Shown in pieces: positions 8,603-16,510 of a stretch of DNA of 35,036 nt. Source of the DNA: Sedimentisphaerales bacterium (GTDB lineage Bacteria > Planctomycetota > Phycisphaerae > Sedimentisphaerales > Anaerobacaceae); assembly GCA_016931715.1 (NCBI GenBank), contig JAFGEF010000070.1, positions 1 to 35,036 on the forward strand. The letters run 5' to 3'. Each line of letters opens with the position of its first letter. The first letter of the stretch is position 1. Under the pieces are notes generated by a model. That model did no database searches, was not told the DNA's origin, and was given only the letters and a program-made list of their open reading frames with translations. A program made the position numbers and the translations under genes.

Positions 8603-8998
8603 TTATTTTGTTTCAGCAACCAATTCATTCTGATACAAAATATCCTCGATATTTACCAGCAATTCGCGAGGACTGAACGGCTTGCTCAAACAATCTGATA
8701 TTCGAAGCTGTTCCTGCTGTTCCTTCGAGATAGCAAAACTTCGTGCAGTCAGCATTATCACAGGTATAGCCTTTGTCTGCTCATTTTCACGGAGTTTTTC
8801 AACAAGTTCCATACCAGTCATAACCGGCATCTGAAAGTCAGTGACTATAATATCCGGCATCATACTGCAGGCAAGCTCATAAGCTTCGGCGCCGTTGTTT
8901 GCAGAAATGACTTCATAACCGTTATTTCTGAGTTTTATCGCTACGACATGAACGATATGAATCTCATCATCAACGATTAATACCTTTTTTTGATCCAT
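8603..8998 (-). CDS. Single-domain response regulator (CheY-like receiver)
   Basis: 131 residues forming one receiver domain and no output domain. The acidic pocket VDDE (D10, D11), the phospho-acceptor D54 in DIIVTDFQMPVMTG, T84 in MLTAR and K106 in LSKPFSP are all present. GGAGG lies just upstream of the ATG (complement of 9003-9012). The gene follows the histidine kinase by 60 bases, so it is the obvious phosphorylation partner. With no output domain it must signal by protein contact, possibly with the HD-GYP/STAS pair immediately downstream or with the pilus machinery. Confidence 0.93.
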   Translation of the reverse strand: MDQKKVLIVDDEIHIVHVVAIKLRNNGYEVISANNGAEAYELACSMMPDIIVTDFQMPVMTGMELVEKLRENEQTKAIPVIMLTARSFAISKEQQEQLRISDCLSKPFSPRELLVNIEDILYQNELVAETK

Positions 8999-9058
8999 TG
9001 TTTGACCTCCACCTAAATAAAATGCTATATTTTACAGCGTGCAATATCCCGCTTGAAT

Positions 9059-10546
9059 TCACGCTGTGGCCGCTGTATTTTTTACTGCCAGAGGCAGCTC
9101 AAATCCAAAAGTGCTTCCTGTACCTACACGGCTTTTTACGAACACACGTCCATTGTGAACTTTCTCTACTATCTGTTTGACAAGATTCAGGCCAAGACCA
9201 GTGCCTTGTGCCTGTTTCTTATTTGTTTCTACACGGTAATATTTATCAAACACATGCTCTATTTCATCTTCAGGAATACCTACTCCGGTATCTGTAATAA
9301 GAACTCGAATCATAGACTCTGCGTCGTCAATTTCCGTCTTGATTTTTACCGAGCCTCCCGGCCTGGTGTATTTTACCGCGTTGCTCAAAAGATTAACAAT
9401 AACCTGTGACATCATGTCCCTGTCAACATAAACCTGGTCGAATACGATAGGTCTCTGCCCGATTATTTCAATACTCTTTTCATCGGCGTAGCCTTTAATC
9501 ATCTTCAATTGTTCCTCAATTAAAATCGCCAGGCTGACATATTCCTTATTAATTTTTATCAATCCGGACTCTATGCGCGAGGTATTCAGTATATCTTCAA
9601 TCAGGCGGTTCAGCCTCTGCGCCTGGTTCTGAATAACCGCATAAAATTCCTTTCTTGTTTCCTCGTCATGCGCCTCGTCATCTGCAAGCATCTCCGAATA
9701 GGCAGTAATGGAAGCGAGCGGTGTTTTCAACTCATGCGAGACATGACTTATAAAGTCATTTTTCATATTCGATATTTCTTTTTCACGGGTAATATCGTGC
9801 AATACGGCAACAGCTCCGCAAACCTGCTGATTATTATCGTGAATATATGATACGATACAGTCAAAGATTTTCGGCCTATCGTCGTCAACAAATTTTATTT
9901 CCTTCCTCGCCGCCTGTCCCCTGCTTTTCCTTGCATTGCTTAAAAAATTCAGAAATTCACTTCTATCGGCGCTGATAAGCTCCCGGACGGGTTTGAATCG
10001 TGAATTCTTATAATCAAAGCTTAAAAGCCTGCCTGCGGATCCATTCGCCATAAGCAGCTTATCGAATTCATCGACAACGATAACCGCATCACGAATACTG
10101 TATATAATCTCTTCGATGTTTGTTTCACGTTTTTGTGAAATCTGGAGCTGAATTTTAAGCTCTTCTATCTGCTTGTCATACCTGGCAACAAGGCTGTCAC
10201 GGCCGGCGAGACGTTCATTGATATCTCTGCGCAATTCGTTTATTTTTTTAACACTTAGCATTGATAATTCACAATTGTCGGCAGAGCCGTCTTTTTCATT
10301 ATCCAGGAGCCTGGCAATGGACGTGATTGCTCCGGCCAGCCTTAACATATGCAAGCCAGTCAAAATCACGCCCAAAGCCCCGGCGATATATAACGCTGTC
10401 ACAATGATATTGCTTCCATTCAATATCCCGGCTGATACCCGGCTTTCCAGGGCATTATAATCCTCTGCCTGGGCTGAGCCGCAAAATAATGCGGCACATA
10501 TCACAAATATAGCAACAGCAATAAATATGTTTCCCGAATATTTCAA
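9059..10546 (-). CDS. Membrane sensor histidine kinase with PAS domain
   Basis: 495 residues from TTG 10546. I prefer this start because GGAG lies 8 bases upstream and it gives a compact N-terminal hydrophobic segment ending in an AQA cleavage-like site; an in-frame TTG at 10588 adds 14 residues without a good ribosome binding site. A short periplasmic stretch and a second membrane span (about 47-70) follow, then a coiled coil (about 100-145), a PAS domain (about 145-260, IYSIRDAVIVVDE), HisKA with H271 in FISHVSHELKTP, and a HATPase with the N box VNLLSNAVKYT, G1 DTGVGIPEDE and G2 GTGLGLNLV. There is no HAMP and almost no sensory periplasmic domain, so input may come through PAS or a membrane partner. 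It lies 84 bases after the secretin gene. Confidence 0.92.
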   Translation of the reverse strand: MKYSGNIFIAVAIFVICAALFCGSAQAEDYNALESRVSAGILNGSNIIVTALYIAGALGVILTGLHMLRLAGAITSIARLLDNEKDGSADNCELSMLSVKKINELRRDINERLAGRDSLVARYDKQIEELKIQLQISQKRETNIEEIIYSIRDAVIVVDEFDKLLMANGSAGRLLSFDYKNSRFKPVRELISADRSEFLNFLSNARKSRGQAARKEIKFVDDDRPKIFDCIVSYIHDNNQQVCGAVAVLHDITREKEISNMKNDFISHVSHELKTPLASITAYSEMLADDEAHDEETRKEFYAVIQNQAQRLNRLIEDILNTSRIESGLIKINKEYVSLAILIEEQLKMIKGYADEKSIEIIGQRPIVFDQVYVDRDMMSQVIVNLLSNAVKYTRPGGSVKIKTEIDDAESMIRVLITDTGVGIPEDEIEHVFDKYYRVETNKKQAQGTGLGLNLVKQIVEKVHNGRVFVKSRVGTGSTFGFELPLAVKNTAATA

Positions 10547-10630
10547 AACATTAACTCCAAATCCGTACAAACTCCATTTATTACACAATCTTCCCTAATC
10601 AATTGCCTTCAGTTTCCGGATGGAACTGCT

Positions 10631-12304
10631 TTACTTTTCGACAGCATCCAGAACATTTCGTTCCAGTTTCTCGAGCTTATCAGGATTAGTCTCACCGATA
10701 ATTCTTTCTTTGAGTTTGGCAGCTTCGAGATACGACGGACGAAGATTAAGAGCGACATTCAAATGTTTCATCGCGCCTTTGGTGTCACCGTCAAGATAAA
10801 GCTCTGCCGCCAGAGAATAATGATCTTCAGCCATTTTCCTTCTTCCGACAGGAATCAACTCATCATTGGCTGCCAGTTCTTTAAGCTTGAGATCAGTCTT
10901 TTCATCTTTTGCCTCTGTCGGATCGCTAATAATATGCGGAGTCAGCATTACAATAACTTCCTGACGTTGTGTTTCATCAACCTGGCCGCTGAATAACATT
11001 CCCAATATAGGTATATTTCCAAGTATAGGTACCTGCTGACGTGTAACATTAACAACGTTTCTGAACAGACCGCCAATAACAATCGTTTCTCCATCTTTGA
11101 CCATAATATTCGTCTGAAGTTCCGTTGTGGTTTCATCCGGAGCCTGGGTAGTTGCATTTAACGTTGCAGAGCTGTCCTTCGGATAGATTTCCATCCTGAT
11201 ATAACCATCATTGCCAATGTAAGGTCTGAATACAAGCCTTGTACCACTTTCATAGAAATCGACTTTGGCAGTGGTTGTACCGCCGTCAGTCTGTGTGGTT
11301 TGAGACTGGTAACCTATTTTATTTCCAATCAACAACGAACCCTGCTGTTTGTTTACAGCTAAAATCTTCGGATTGGCAAGAACTGTTACATCGGTAATGC
11401 CTTCCAATGCGCTTATGAATCCCTGGAGCTTGCCGCTGCTTATTCCGATTCTTAAACCATCATCCAAAAATGCAAATCCTGTGGTCTCTATGGGTGTACC
11501 GAGAGTCGTACCCAATGCGGAAGGAAAACTGCCCACTTCCACGCCGGTCAACAAATTCCAGTCGATGCCAAGAGACATATCTTCATCGAGAACTGCGCTT
11601 AAAATAGTAGCTTCGACAAGCACTTGTAAAGGTTTTACATCGAGTGATTTGATTACAGCTTCAGCTTTTTCGATATTTTCAGGGAAATCATAAAGAACGA
11701 TAGTATCATTTATGGCAAGACTATCGCCGCCGCCGCCGGAACCAAGAGAACCGCCGCCTGAAGAGCTGCCGCCGCTGCCGCCGCTGCCGCCAGATATGCT
11801 TTTTTCAGCGGCCGAACTGCTTTGAATTACTGCTTTATCACTAATTACAGGAGTAATAAGCTTTTGAGCTTCTTCTGCTGTAATGTAGTATAAAGATATG
11901 ACCTTGTGAACTCTTCTGCTCGGATTCATCATTTTATTTTCATATTCTGCTTTTGTATATACCTTTATAAGGTTTCCTTCCTGTACATATTCAAAAGCAT
12001 CTCCCAGGATAGCATCCATAGCCTCTTCGAAAGTTACGTCCCGAAGGCTGCGAAATGCCAACTGGCCGTCAACGCTCGGTGAAGGTACTATATTTTTGCC
12101 GCACATACTGCCCAGCATTGCCAGAGCTTTACGAATGCCGAAATCTTCCTCGCAGTTAAATACCGGAATCTTCTGGCCTTCACTAACGACAGGCTGTTCT
12201 GCTGCAACAACTGTTATTGTCAGCATTACTGATAAAATAAAGAATGCCGCCAATATACTCATTCTGTTTCTTTTCTTTTCATTTACTTTACTTTCATAAT
12301 ACAT
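10631..12304 (-). CDS. gspD: Outer-membrane secretin (GspD/PilQ family) with C-terminal TPR-like tail
   Basis: 557 residues from ATG 12304, chosen because AAAAGGAG lies 8 bases upstream; a longer frame from 12364 would overlap the preceding gene. A signal peptide (ILAAFFILSVMLTITVVA) is followed by an STN/N0-type domain (about 40-110), a secretin-N domain broken by a Gly/Ser-rich linker (about 170-200), and the secretin core. The core shows NIMVKDGETIVIGGL, then VPILGNIPILGMLF and EVIVMLTPHII, the family signature. The last 80 residues look like a TPR pair (SLAAELYLDGDTKGAMKHL), unusual at the C-terminus of a secretin. It forms the outer-membrane gate of the system and is followed by the histidine kinase gene. 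Confidence 0.93.
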   Translation of the reverse strand: MYYESKVNEKKRNRMSILAAFFILSVMLTITVVAAEQPVVSEGQKIPVFNCEEDFGIRKALAMLGSMCGKNIVPSPSVDGQLAFRSLRDVTFEEAMDAILGDAFEYVQEGNLIKVYTKAEYENKMMNPSRRVHKVISLYYITAEEAQKLITPVISDKAVIQSSSAAEKSISGGSGGSGGSSSGGGSLGSGGGGDSLAINDTIVLYDFPENIEKAEAVIKSLDVKPLQVLVEATILSAVLDEDMSLGIDWNLLTGVEVGSFPSALGTTLGTPIETTGFAFLDDGLRIGISSGKLQGFISALEGITDVTVLANPKILAVNKQQGSLLIGNKIGYQSQTTQTDGGTTTAKVDFYESGTRLVFRPYIGNDGYIRMEIYPKDSSATLNATTQAPDETTTELQTNIMVKDGETIVIGGLFRNVVNVTRQQVPILGNIPILGMLFSGQVDETQRQEVIVMLTPHIISDPTEAKDEKTDLKLKELAANDELIPVGRRKMAEDHYSLAAELYLDGDTKGAMKHLNVALNLRPSYLEAAKLKERIIGETNPDKLEKLERNVLDAVEK

Positions 12305-12347
12305 TTTTTTGCTCCTTTTCATGATTAGTTTCTGTTTTAATTCGATA

Positions 12348-12953
12348 TTATTTACTGTTTTCAAATACCTGTTTTAATTTCAACATAACTTCTGCATTTC
12401 CACATCTCATTACAACCGAATTATTCTCGATCAAAACGACTTCACACTCATATTTGTCGGCTCCGTCACTAACGAGCAGCACATCCCCCACAGACAATAT
12501 CCTGTCGTTGATGTAAGCCCGCGGATTTTCGCCCATAACGAAAGCTTCCAGCTTCAAATTATCCGCAATTTTTCTAATTACCTTCTCGTTACTGTCACCC
12601 GGAGCGACATTTACTTCTCTGGTTAGAACAACGTTTTTGTCATTATTGACAAAAGCTTTCCAGCCGTTCGAGGCAAAAATATCTCGTGTAATTGAATCGT
12701 TCCTGCCTGAAATTTCGGGCAGATCAATATAGGAGACTTTTACCTCCGTATCCTGCTGGAAATCTTTTTCCATCTGCTCAATCTTTGAAACTGCACCTGC
12801 CTGGGACGGGCTTTTTCCTGTGAACACTTTTATCCACATAAATGCCATCAGAAAGACCAGGCAGGCAGCTAAAACAGTCTTTTTCTTTTCGGCTGCCAAT
12901 CGTCCGACAATGCCTTCGGCACTGTTACCAATATTTTTTATATTTTTCTTCAT
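12348..12953 (-). CDS. Bitopic inner-membrane assembly protein, PilP/GspC-like
   Basis: 201 residues. One N-terminal transmembrane helix (about 27-45, VLAACLVFLMAFMWIKVF) leaves the rest in the periplasm. The C-terminal part (about 145-198) reads ARAYINDRILSVGDVL-like and NSVVMRCGNAEVMLKL, the beta-rich pattern of PilP/GspC homology regions that contact the secretin N0 domain. ITRDIFA near 88 resembles the 'RDPF' box before that domain. Its position between pilO and the secretin gene is where pilP normally lies, which is the main support. AAAGGAG precedes the ATG at very short spacing. The exact orthology (PilP or GspC) cannot be decided. Confidence 0.65.
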   Translation of the reverse strand: MKKNIKNIGNSAEGIVGRLAAEKKKTVLAACLVFLMAFMWIKVFTGKSPSQAGAVSKIEQMEKDFQQDTEVKVSYIDLPEISGRNDSITRDIFASNGWKAFVNNDKNVVLTREVNVAPGDSNEKVIRKIADNLKLEAFVMGENPRAYINDRILSVGDVLLVSDGADKYECEVVLIENNSVVMRCGNAEVMLKLKQVFENSK

Positions 12954-12995
12954 TTGCTCCTTTCTTTTTATGTTATCTGGTCTTTTTTTTATCTT

Positions 12996-13547
12996 TTAAC
13001 CCACTTGAGTTCTGTAATATATAACTATTTCCGTCTCCATTTTTATTTCGCCGTTGTAGTCCTTTTCGTTTTTCAGCTTAACCTGTTTTATTCGGATTTG
13101 CCTGTCAAGCTCCTGCAGGTTCCTGTAAAATCCGAAAATTTCCGTCAGGTTCCCTCTGCATCCCATAGTTACGGGAATGCAAATTAGTTCGTTAATTTTT
13201 ATTTCCTCAAGAGGTTGAATCGCCTGGTCTTTCAAATTATGCCTGTCCATCAGCCCGGCAATTTGTTTCAGGAACAAGCCGAGGTCTTTTTTCCCGGGTA
13301 TATTAGACTCGTAATTATCGAGCCGTTCCTGAAGTTTTTGCAATTGTTCTGTAAATGCAGGCAATTGTTCGCCGTCAGAAATTCCTTTTGCAATTATAAG
13401 ATTTTGCGCAGCTCTTTCATTTTTAACTGCATCCATATCTTTGCTGACAGGAATATACCGAAACAGAATAAATCCGCCGAATACCACTGCAGCCGTCAAA
13501 AATATAACTATTTGTTTTTTTTCTCGAAACAAACTTCTTCTCTCCAA
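12996..13547 (-). CDS. pilO: PilO-like inner-membrane alignment protein
   Basis: 183 residues. One membrane span (about 12-30, IVIFLTAAVVFGGFILF) is followed by a coiled coil (about 35-85) and a ferredoxin-like C-terminal half with PVTMGCRGNLTEIFGFYRNL, the typical PilO/GspM pattern. PilO pairs with PilN to bridge the cytoplasmic PilM ring to PilP and the secretin. The frame begins at TTG 13547, immediately after the TAA of pilN, with AGGA just upstream; a TTG at 13532 with GGAG 9 bases upstream is an alternative start. The tight join implies translational coupling with pilN. Confidence 0.87.
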   Translation of the reverse strand: MERRSLFREKKQIVIFLTAAVVFGGFILFRYIPVSKDMDAVKNERAAQNLIIAKGISDGEQLPAFTEQLQKLQERLDNYESNIPGKKDLGLFLKQIAGLMDRHNLKDQAIQPLEEIKINELICIPVTMGCRGNLTEIFGFYRNLQELDRQIRIKQVKLKNEKDYNGEIKMETEIVIYYRTQVG

Positions 13548-14297
13548 TTATTCCTGTTGAATATAATTCGACAGATAACAATTGATTTCAAATTCACTTG
13601 CCTGAATATTTTCTTTCGTTTTCACGCTTTCGTTCGGGTTTTCCAAAATTTCCGGCGGAGCATCCTGCTGCGAATTCCTCAAACTGCTCACTTCTGTTTT
13701 AATTACCGCATCTCTCGAATATGACAAATCAACACGATTGAAATACGGTGAATCTTCCAGCTTGCACAACAAAGCGGCCACATCGCGGCCATTAGCGGCA
13801 ACACCGGTAATTAAAACCTTAAAACGTATATTACCAACCGGTGCACCTGGAATATTGCCCGGTATCTGACCCGATAATTTTACAGCAGATGCTGATTGCA
13901 GAGACTTTTCTTTAGCCTGCTTAACAGGGATTATTTCTGAAATTAACTCAACCCTGCTCAATACAATTCTTTCATCGACAAGAAAACTCAGTTCAGCCAG
14001 AACATTAGAAACTTTTATTTTGGAGTCTATGCTGTCTAACATTTTTTCTCTTTCATGAAGCATAACAATCTCGTTTTTATACTGCTTCAATTTATCGGAC
14101 GCATTTTCTGACTGTGCACGTATGGATTCCATTTCAAGATATTTTGCCCGGGCGCTGGAAACAGAATTTGCAGATACGAAATTCCAAACCATCATCACGG
14201 CAAATAAACCGCTCAAAATGATGTATTGCATGCGGTAATTGCCCTGGCGTCGTATGCCGCTCTTGTACCATTCCGGGAGAAAATCTATTTCTTTCAT
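13548..14297 (-). CDS. pilN: PilN-like inner-membrane protein
   Basis: 249 residues from ATG 14297, which lies 7 bases after the pilM stop and gives the usual PilN opening KEIDFLPEWY; an in-frame ATG at 14348 would overlap pilM by 44 bases. One membrane span (about 25-45, YIILSGLFAVMMVWNFV) is followed by a coiled coil (about 48-90) and a periplasmic fold. PilN binds PilM through its cytoplasmic N-terminus and dimerises with PilO. A longer-than-usual loop of about 30 residues and a polar C-terminal tail (about 215-240) are visible. Gene order pilM-pilN-pilO supports the call. Confidence 0.87.
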   Translation of the reverse strand: MKEIDFLPEWYKSGIRRQGNYRMQYIILSGLFAVMMVWNFVSANSVSSARAKYLEMESIRAQSENASDKLKQYKNEIVMLHEREKMLDSIDSKIKVSNVLAELSFLVDERIVLSRVELISEIIPVKQAKEKSLQSASAVKLSGQIPGNIPGAPVGNIRFKVLITGVAANGRDVAALLCKLEDSPYFNRVDLSYSRDAVIKTEVSSLRNSQQDAPPEILENPNESVKTKENIQASEFEINCYLSNYIQQE

Positions 14298-14304
14298 AAA
14301 CGTC

Positions 14305-15450
14305 TTACGCCCTGCTGCATAATTCTTTTCTGCAGCGTTCCACTTCATGCCATCCCTTCAGGCTAAGCCCGACAGCTATAGCCCACTCGCAAAGCAGTCC
14401 GTTCCTGTCGTTATATATATCAGGATTAATTTTTTCATTCGGGATGTCACATCCTCTCAGCGGCTGTGCTATTTCTATCCCGATTGCCAGTTGCCTTTTC
14501 ATAATATCAAGCAGGATTTTATCGTAACTGCCGCCGCCGGTGAATACCGCACGCTCGATGCGTTTACCTCTGAATGTCACTGAGTAATATCTCAGGCATA
14601 AAGATATTTCCTTTGCCAGTTCTCCGCCAACTTTACTGATTGCATCCACCATTCCCTGGCGAGTAGAGGCATCGATATTCTCCGTTGACTGATTCGCTTC
14701 GTTCTGCAGTTCTTTTCGCAGCACTTCGGCTTCCCTGCCGGTAATTCCCAGTTTCGCGGCTATCTCGCAATCAAAATTTCCTGCTCCTATTTTTATCTGT
14801 TTAACAAAACAGATTTCTCTGCCGCGTCCGAAGACAATCGTTGTATAACTGCTTCCGATATCTACGAAAACAACGGCGTTTTCCCTGTCTTCCTGGCGTC
14901 TCAGGGAACGCTCGAAATTCCTGAACAACGCACACGGTATAATATCTATCGACACGGGCCTGAGCCCTGCCTGTTCAATCATATCGATATGATTCTTTAT
15001 AATTTCATTGCCGGTCGCAAACAAGACCAGCTCGTTTTTCATCTCATCGCCCTGCCTTACACTTCCTGCAACGATATAATCCATAGCATCTTTTTCCGGG
15101 TCCAATCCGAATCGCTGTATGACTTCACGTTTTAAAACCTGCTCTGTTTTCTGGCTTTCAGCCTCTGTTAAGCGCAGGCTTGTAATTTTCAAATCACCGC
15201 TCGGCAGGCACGAAATTGTATTTTTGCCATAAAAGCCGCCCTTGTTGAGCATTCGTTTTATCGCTGTGGTAATTATGCTTCGTTGCGTCTGCTCATCTTC
15301 ATTCGTATCTATATCCAGGCGAGCTTCCTCTGCCGCATGAACCGATATCGTCTCGCCATTAGTGGCAAGCTGAATCATCTTGATAGAATGATGACCTATG
15401 TCAAGTCCTATCGGCCTTAGAGTATGATTTTTCAAATTAAAACTTATCAT
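14305..15450 (-). CDS. pilM: PilM, actin-like cytoplasmic ATPase of the pilus/secretion assembly
   Basis: 381 residues. The actin-like nucleotide-binding motifs are PIGLDIGHHSIKMIQL (phosphate 1, about 13-28), VVFVDIGSSYTTIVFGRG (phosphate 2, about 193-210) and VFTGGGSYDKILL (adenosine, about 308-320). PilM forms a cytoplasmic ring that binds the PilN tail and positions the assembly ATPase. It starts 12 bases after gspH. An in-frame ATG with GGAAGAGAG upstream supports the start. The C-terminus carries extra Cys/Arg residues with no obvious role. Confidence 0.93.
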   Translation of the reverse strand: MISFNLKNHTLRPIGLDIGHHSIKMIQLATNGETISVHAAEEARLDIDTNEDEQTQRSIITTAIKRMLNKGGFYGKNTISCLPSGDLKITSLRLTEAESQKTEQVLKREVIQRFGLDPEKDAMDYIVAGSVRQGDEMKNELVLFATGNEIIKNHIDMIEQAGLRPVSIDIIPCALFRNFERSLRRQEDRENAVVFVDIGSSYTTIVFGRGREICFVKQIKIGAGNFDCEIAAKLGITGREAEVLRKELQNEANQSTENIDASTRQGMVDAISKVGGELAKEISLCLRYYSVTFRGKRIERAVFTGGGSYDKILLDIMKRQLAIGIEIAQPLRGCDIPNEKINPDIYNDRNGLLCEWAIAVGLSLKGWHEVERCRKELCSRA

Positions 15451-15462
15451 TTACTCTCTTCC

Positions 15463-16008
15463 TCAGAGACTTATCGAGATATATCCTGTTATCGGCTCCA
15501 TCGTAATCGTTGCTGTTGTTCCATCGCTTTCCAGTGTAATTGTTCCACCGTTATCCGGGCTTCCAAGACAATCGAACCGGACTTTATCGTCAGTGAAACT
15601 CACACCTGTAATATCAACCTTATTTAGTCTTTTTTCCTCTGTAAAATTCATCACGTAAGGAAATCCCTTTTTTACAGGATGCTGAATGATATTATTGTTC
15701 TGGTCCTCTATCTGGTAGCTGTTTGTACCCTCGTTGAAAACAACATAAAAATATTGTCCCCTGCTGATTGCCATGCTCTTTGCATATTCCAAATCAGCGG
15801 CTATCAAATTCGTCGCCGAGCGAATCTGAACACCGGCGGCTGAACTCATCAGAGGTATTGCCGCCAGGGCTGCGATAGATAGAATCACGACCACAATGAT
15901 TATCTCTATAAGCGTGAAACCACTGCTCTTACGAAATAAATCGAATCCGGCATCTTTGCCTGAATTCGAATAACGCAAATTTATTTTTGAAAAAGCTAAT
16001 CCAGTCAT
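15463..16008 (-). CDS. gspH: Minor pseudopilin, GspH/FimT-like
   Basis: 181 residues from ATG 16008, preferred because GAGGTGG lies 9-10 bases upstream; ATGs at 16074 and 16125 are possible and would only lengthen the leader. The prepilin peptidase site is G30/F31 with Glu at +5 in SSGFTLIEIIIVV. The 30-residue leader is much longer than the 5-10 residues seen in the other pseudopilins here. The body carries RSATNLIAADLEYAKSMAIS, the H/FimT helix pattern, and a beta-rich C-terminus. H-type pseudopilins belong to the tip or initiation complex. It is separated from the K-like gene by about 500 bases, the largest gap in the locus. Confidence 0.82.
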   Translation of the reverse strand: MTGLAFSKINLRYSNSGKDAGFDLFRKSSGFTLIEIIIVVVILSIAALAAIPLMSSAAGVQIRSATNLIAADLEYAKSMAISRGQYFYVVFNEGTNSYQIEDQNNNIIQHPVKKGFPYVMNFTEEKRLNKVDITGVSFTDDKVRFDCLGSPDNGGTITLESDGTTATITMEPITGYISISL

Positions 16009-16510
16009 TTTATTTAACCACCTCTTTCCTTTCTTTAGCGACACTATAATCCGCTTACAGACATTTTTCGACATCTTCACGCCTCGTCTTAACCCGACTG
16101 CAAAAAAAGACTTTATATTGCTCAATCACGCATTTATTATCTGACTTTGTGCAGTCTGAAAAAATGCCTTTGTTTCCCACGTATCCGCTCCAGGATAGAA
16201 TAACATCACTGATACCAGTGTTTTTTTCTGCGTTTTTTCCTGTTAAGTTCATCAGAATCGGTATAATCCTCAAATAATTCAAAACAGAGCATGTTCCCAT
16301 AACTATAATCACAAAAAAATACCGGAAAATTCATACTCAGAACTTATTAAAGTTTTTTTATTTCCGGCATATATAAAGACCGATAATCTTTGGTCTATAC
16401 TTTGCGACTATTGTGATGAAATGCCTGCTCATGAATCAGTAACTGAACTTTTAGAAAACTCTTATTGGTAATATGAAAACCAAAAAAATGTGCAAACTTC
16501 AAAAACCTCG
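16009..16510. other. Non-coding gap between the K-like and H-like pseudopilin genes
   Basis: About 500 bases without a convincing gene on the - strand. It contains the putative gspH leader region, an A+T-rich stretch near 16313-16370, and a + strand open stretch at 16313-16471 listed separately. A short inverted repeat AGACC/GGTCT flanks the segment near 16380. A promoter for the pilM-to-gspF half of the locus may lie here, but no clear -35/-10 pair was found. Confidence 0.4.
16313..16471 (+). pseudogene. Possible relic of a coding sequence (C-terminal fragment, no start codon)
   Basis: On the + strand an open stretch of 52 codons ends at TAA 16469-16471. Its translation has a natural-looking composition, ending in YCDEMPAHESVTELLENSYW, yet there is no ATG/GTG with a ribosome binding site and the upstream codons (from about 16247) are not protein-like. 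It might be the remnant of a gene or mobile element, or a chance frame. I do not recognise the family. Confidence 0.2.

Noticed and set aside
16055-16312. An 85-codon frame on the - strand between the K- and H-type genes
   Set aside because: Unnatural amino-acid pattern, no ribosome binding site, and it overlaps the probable gspH leader.
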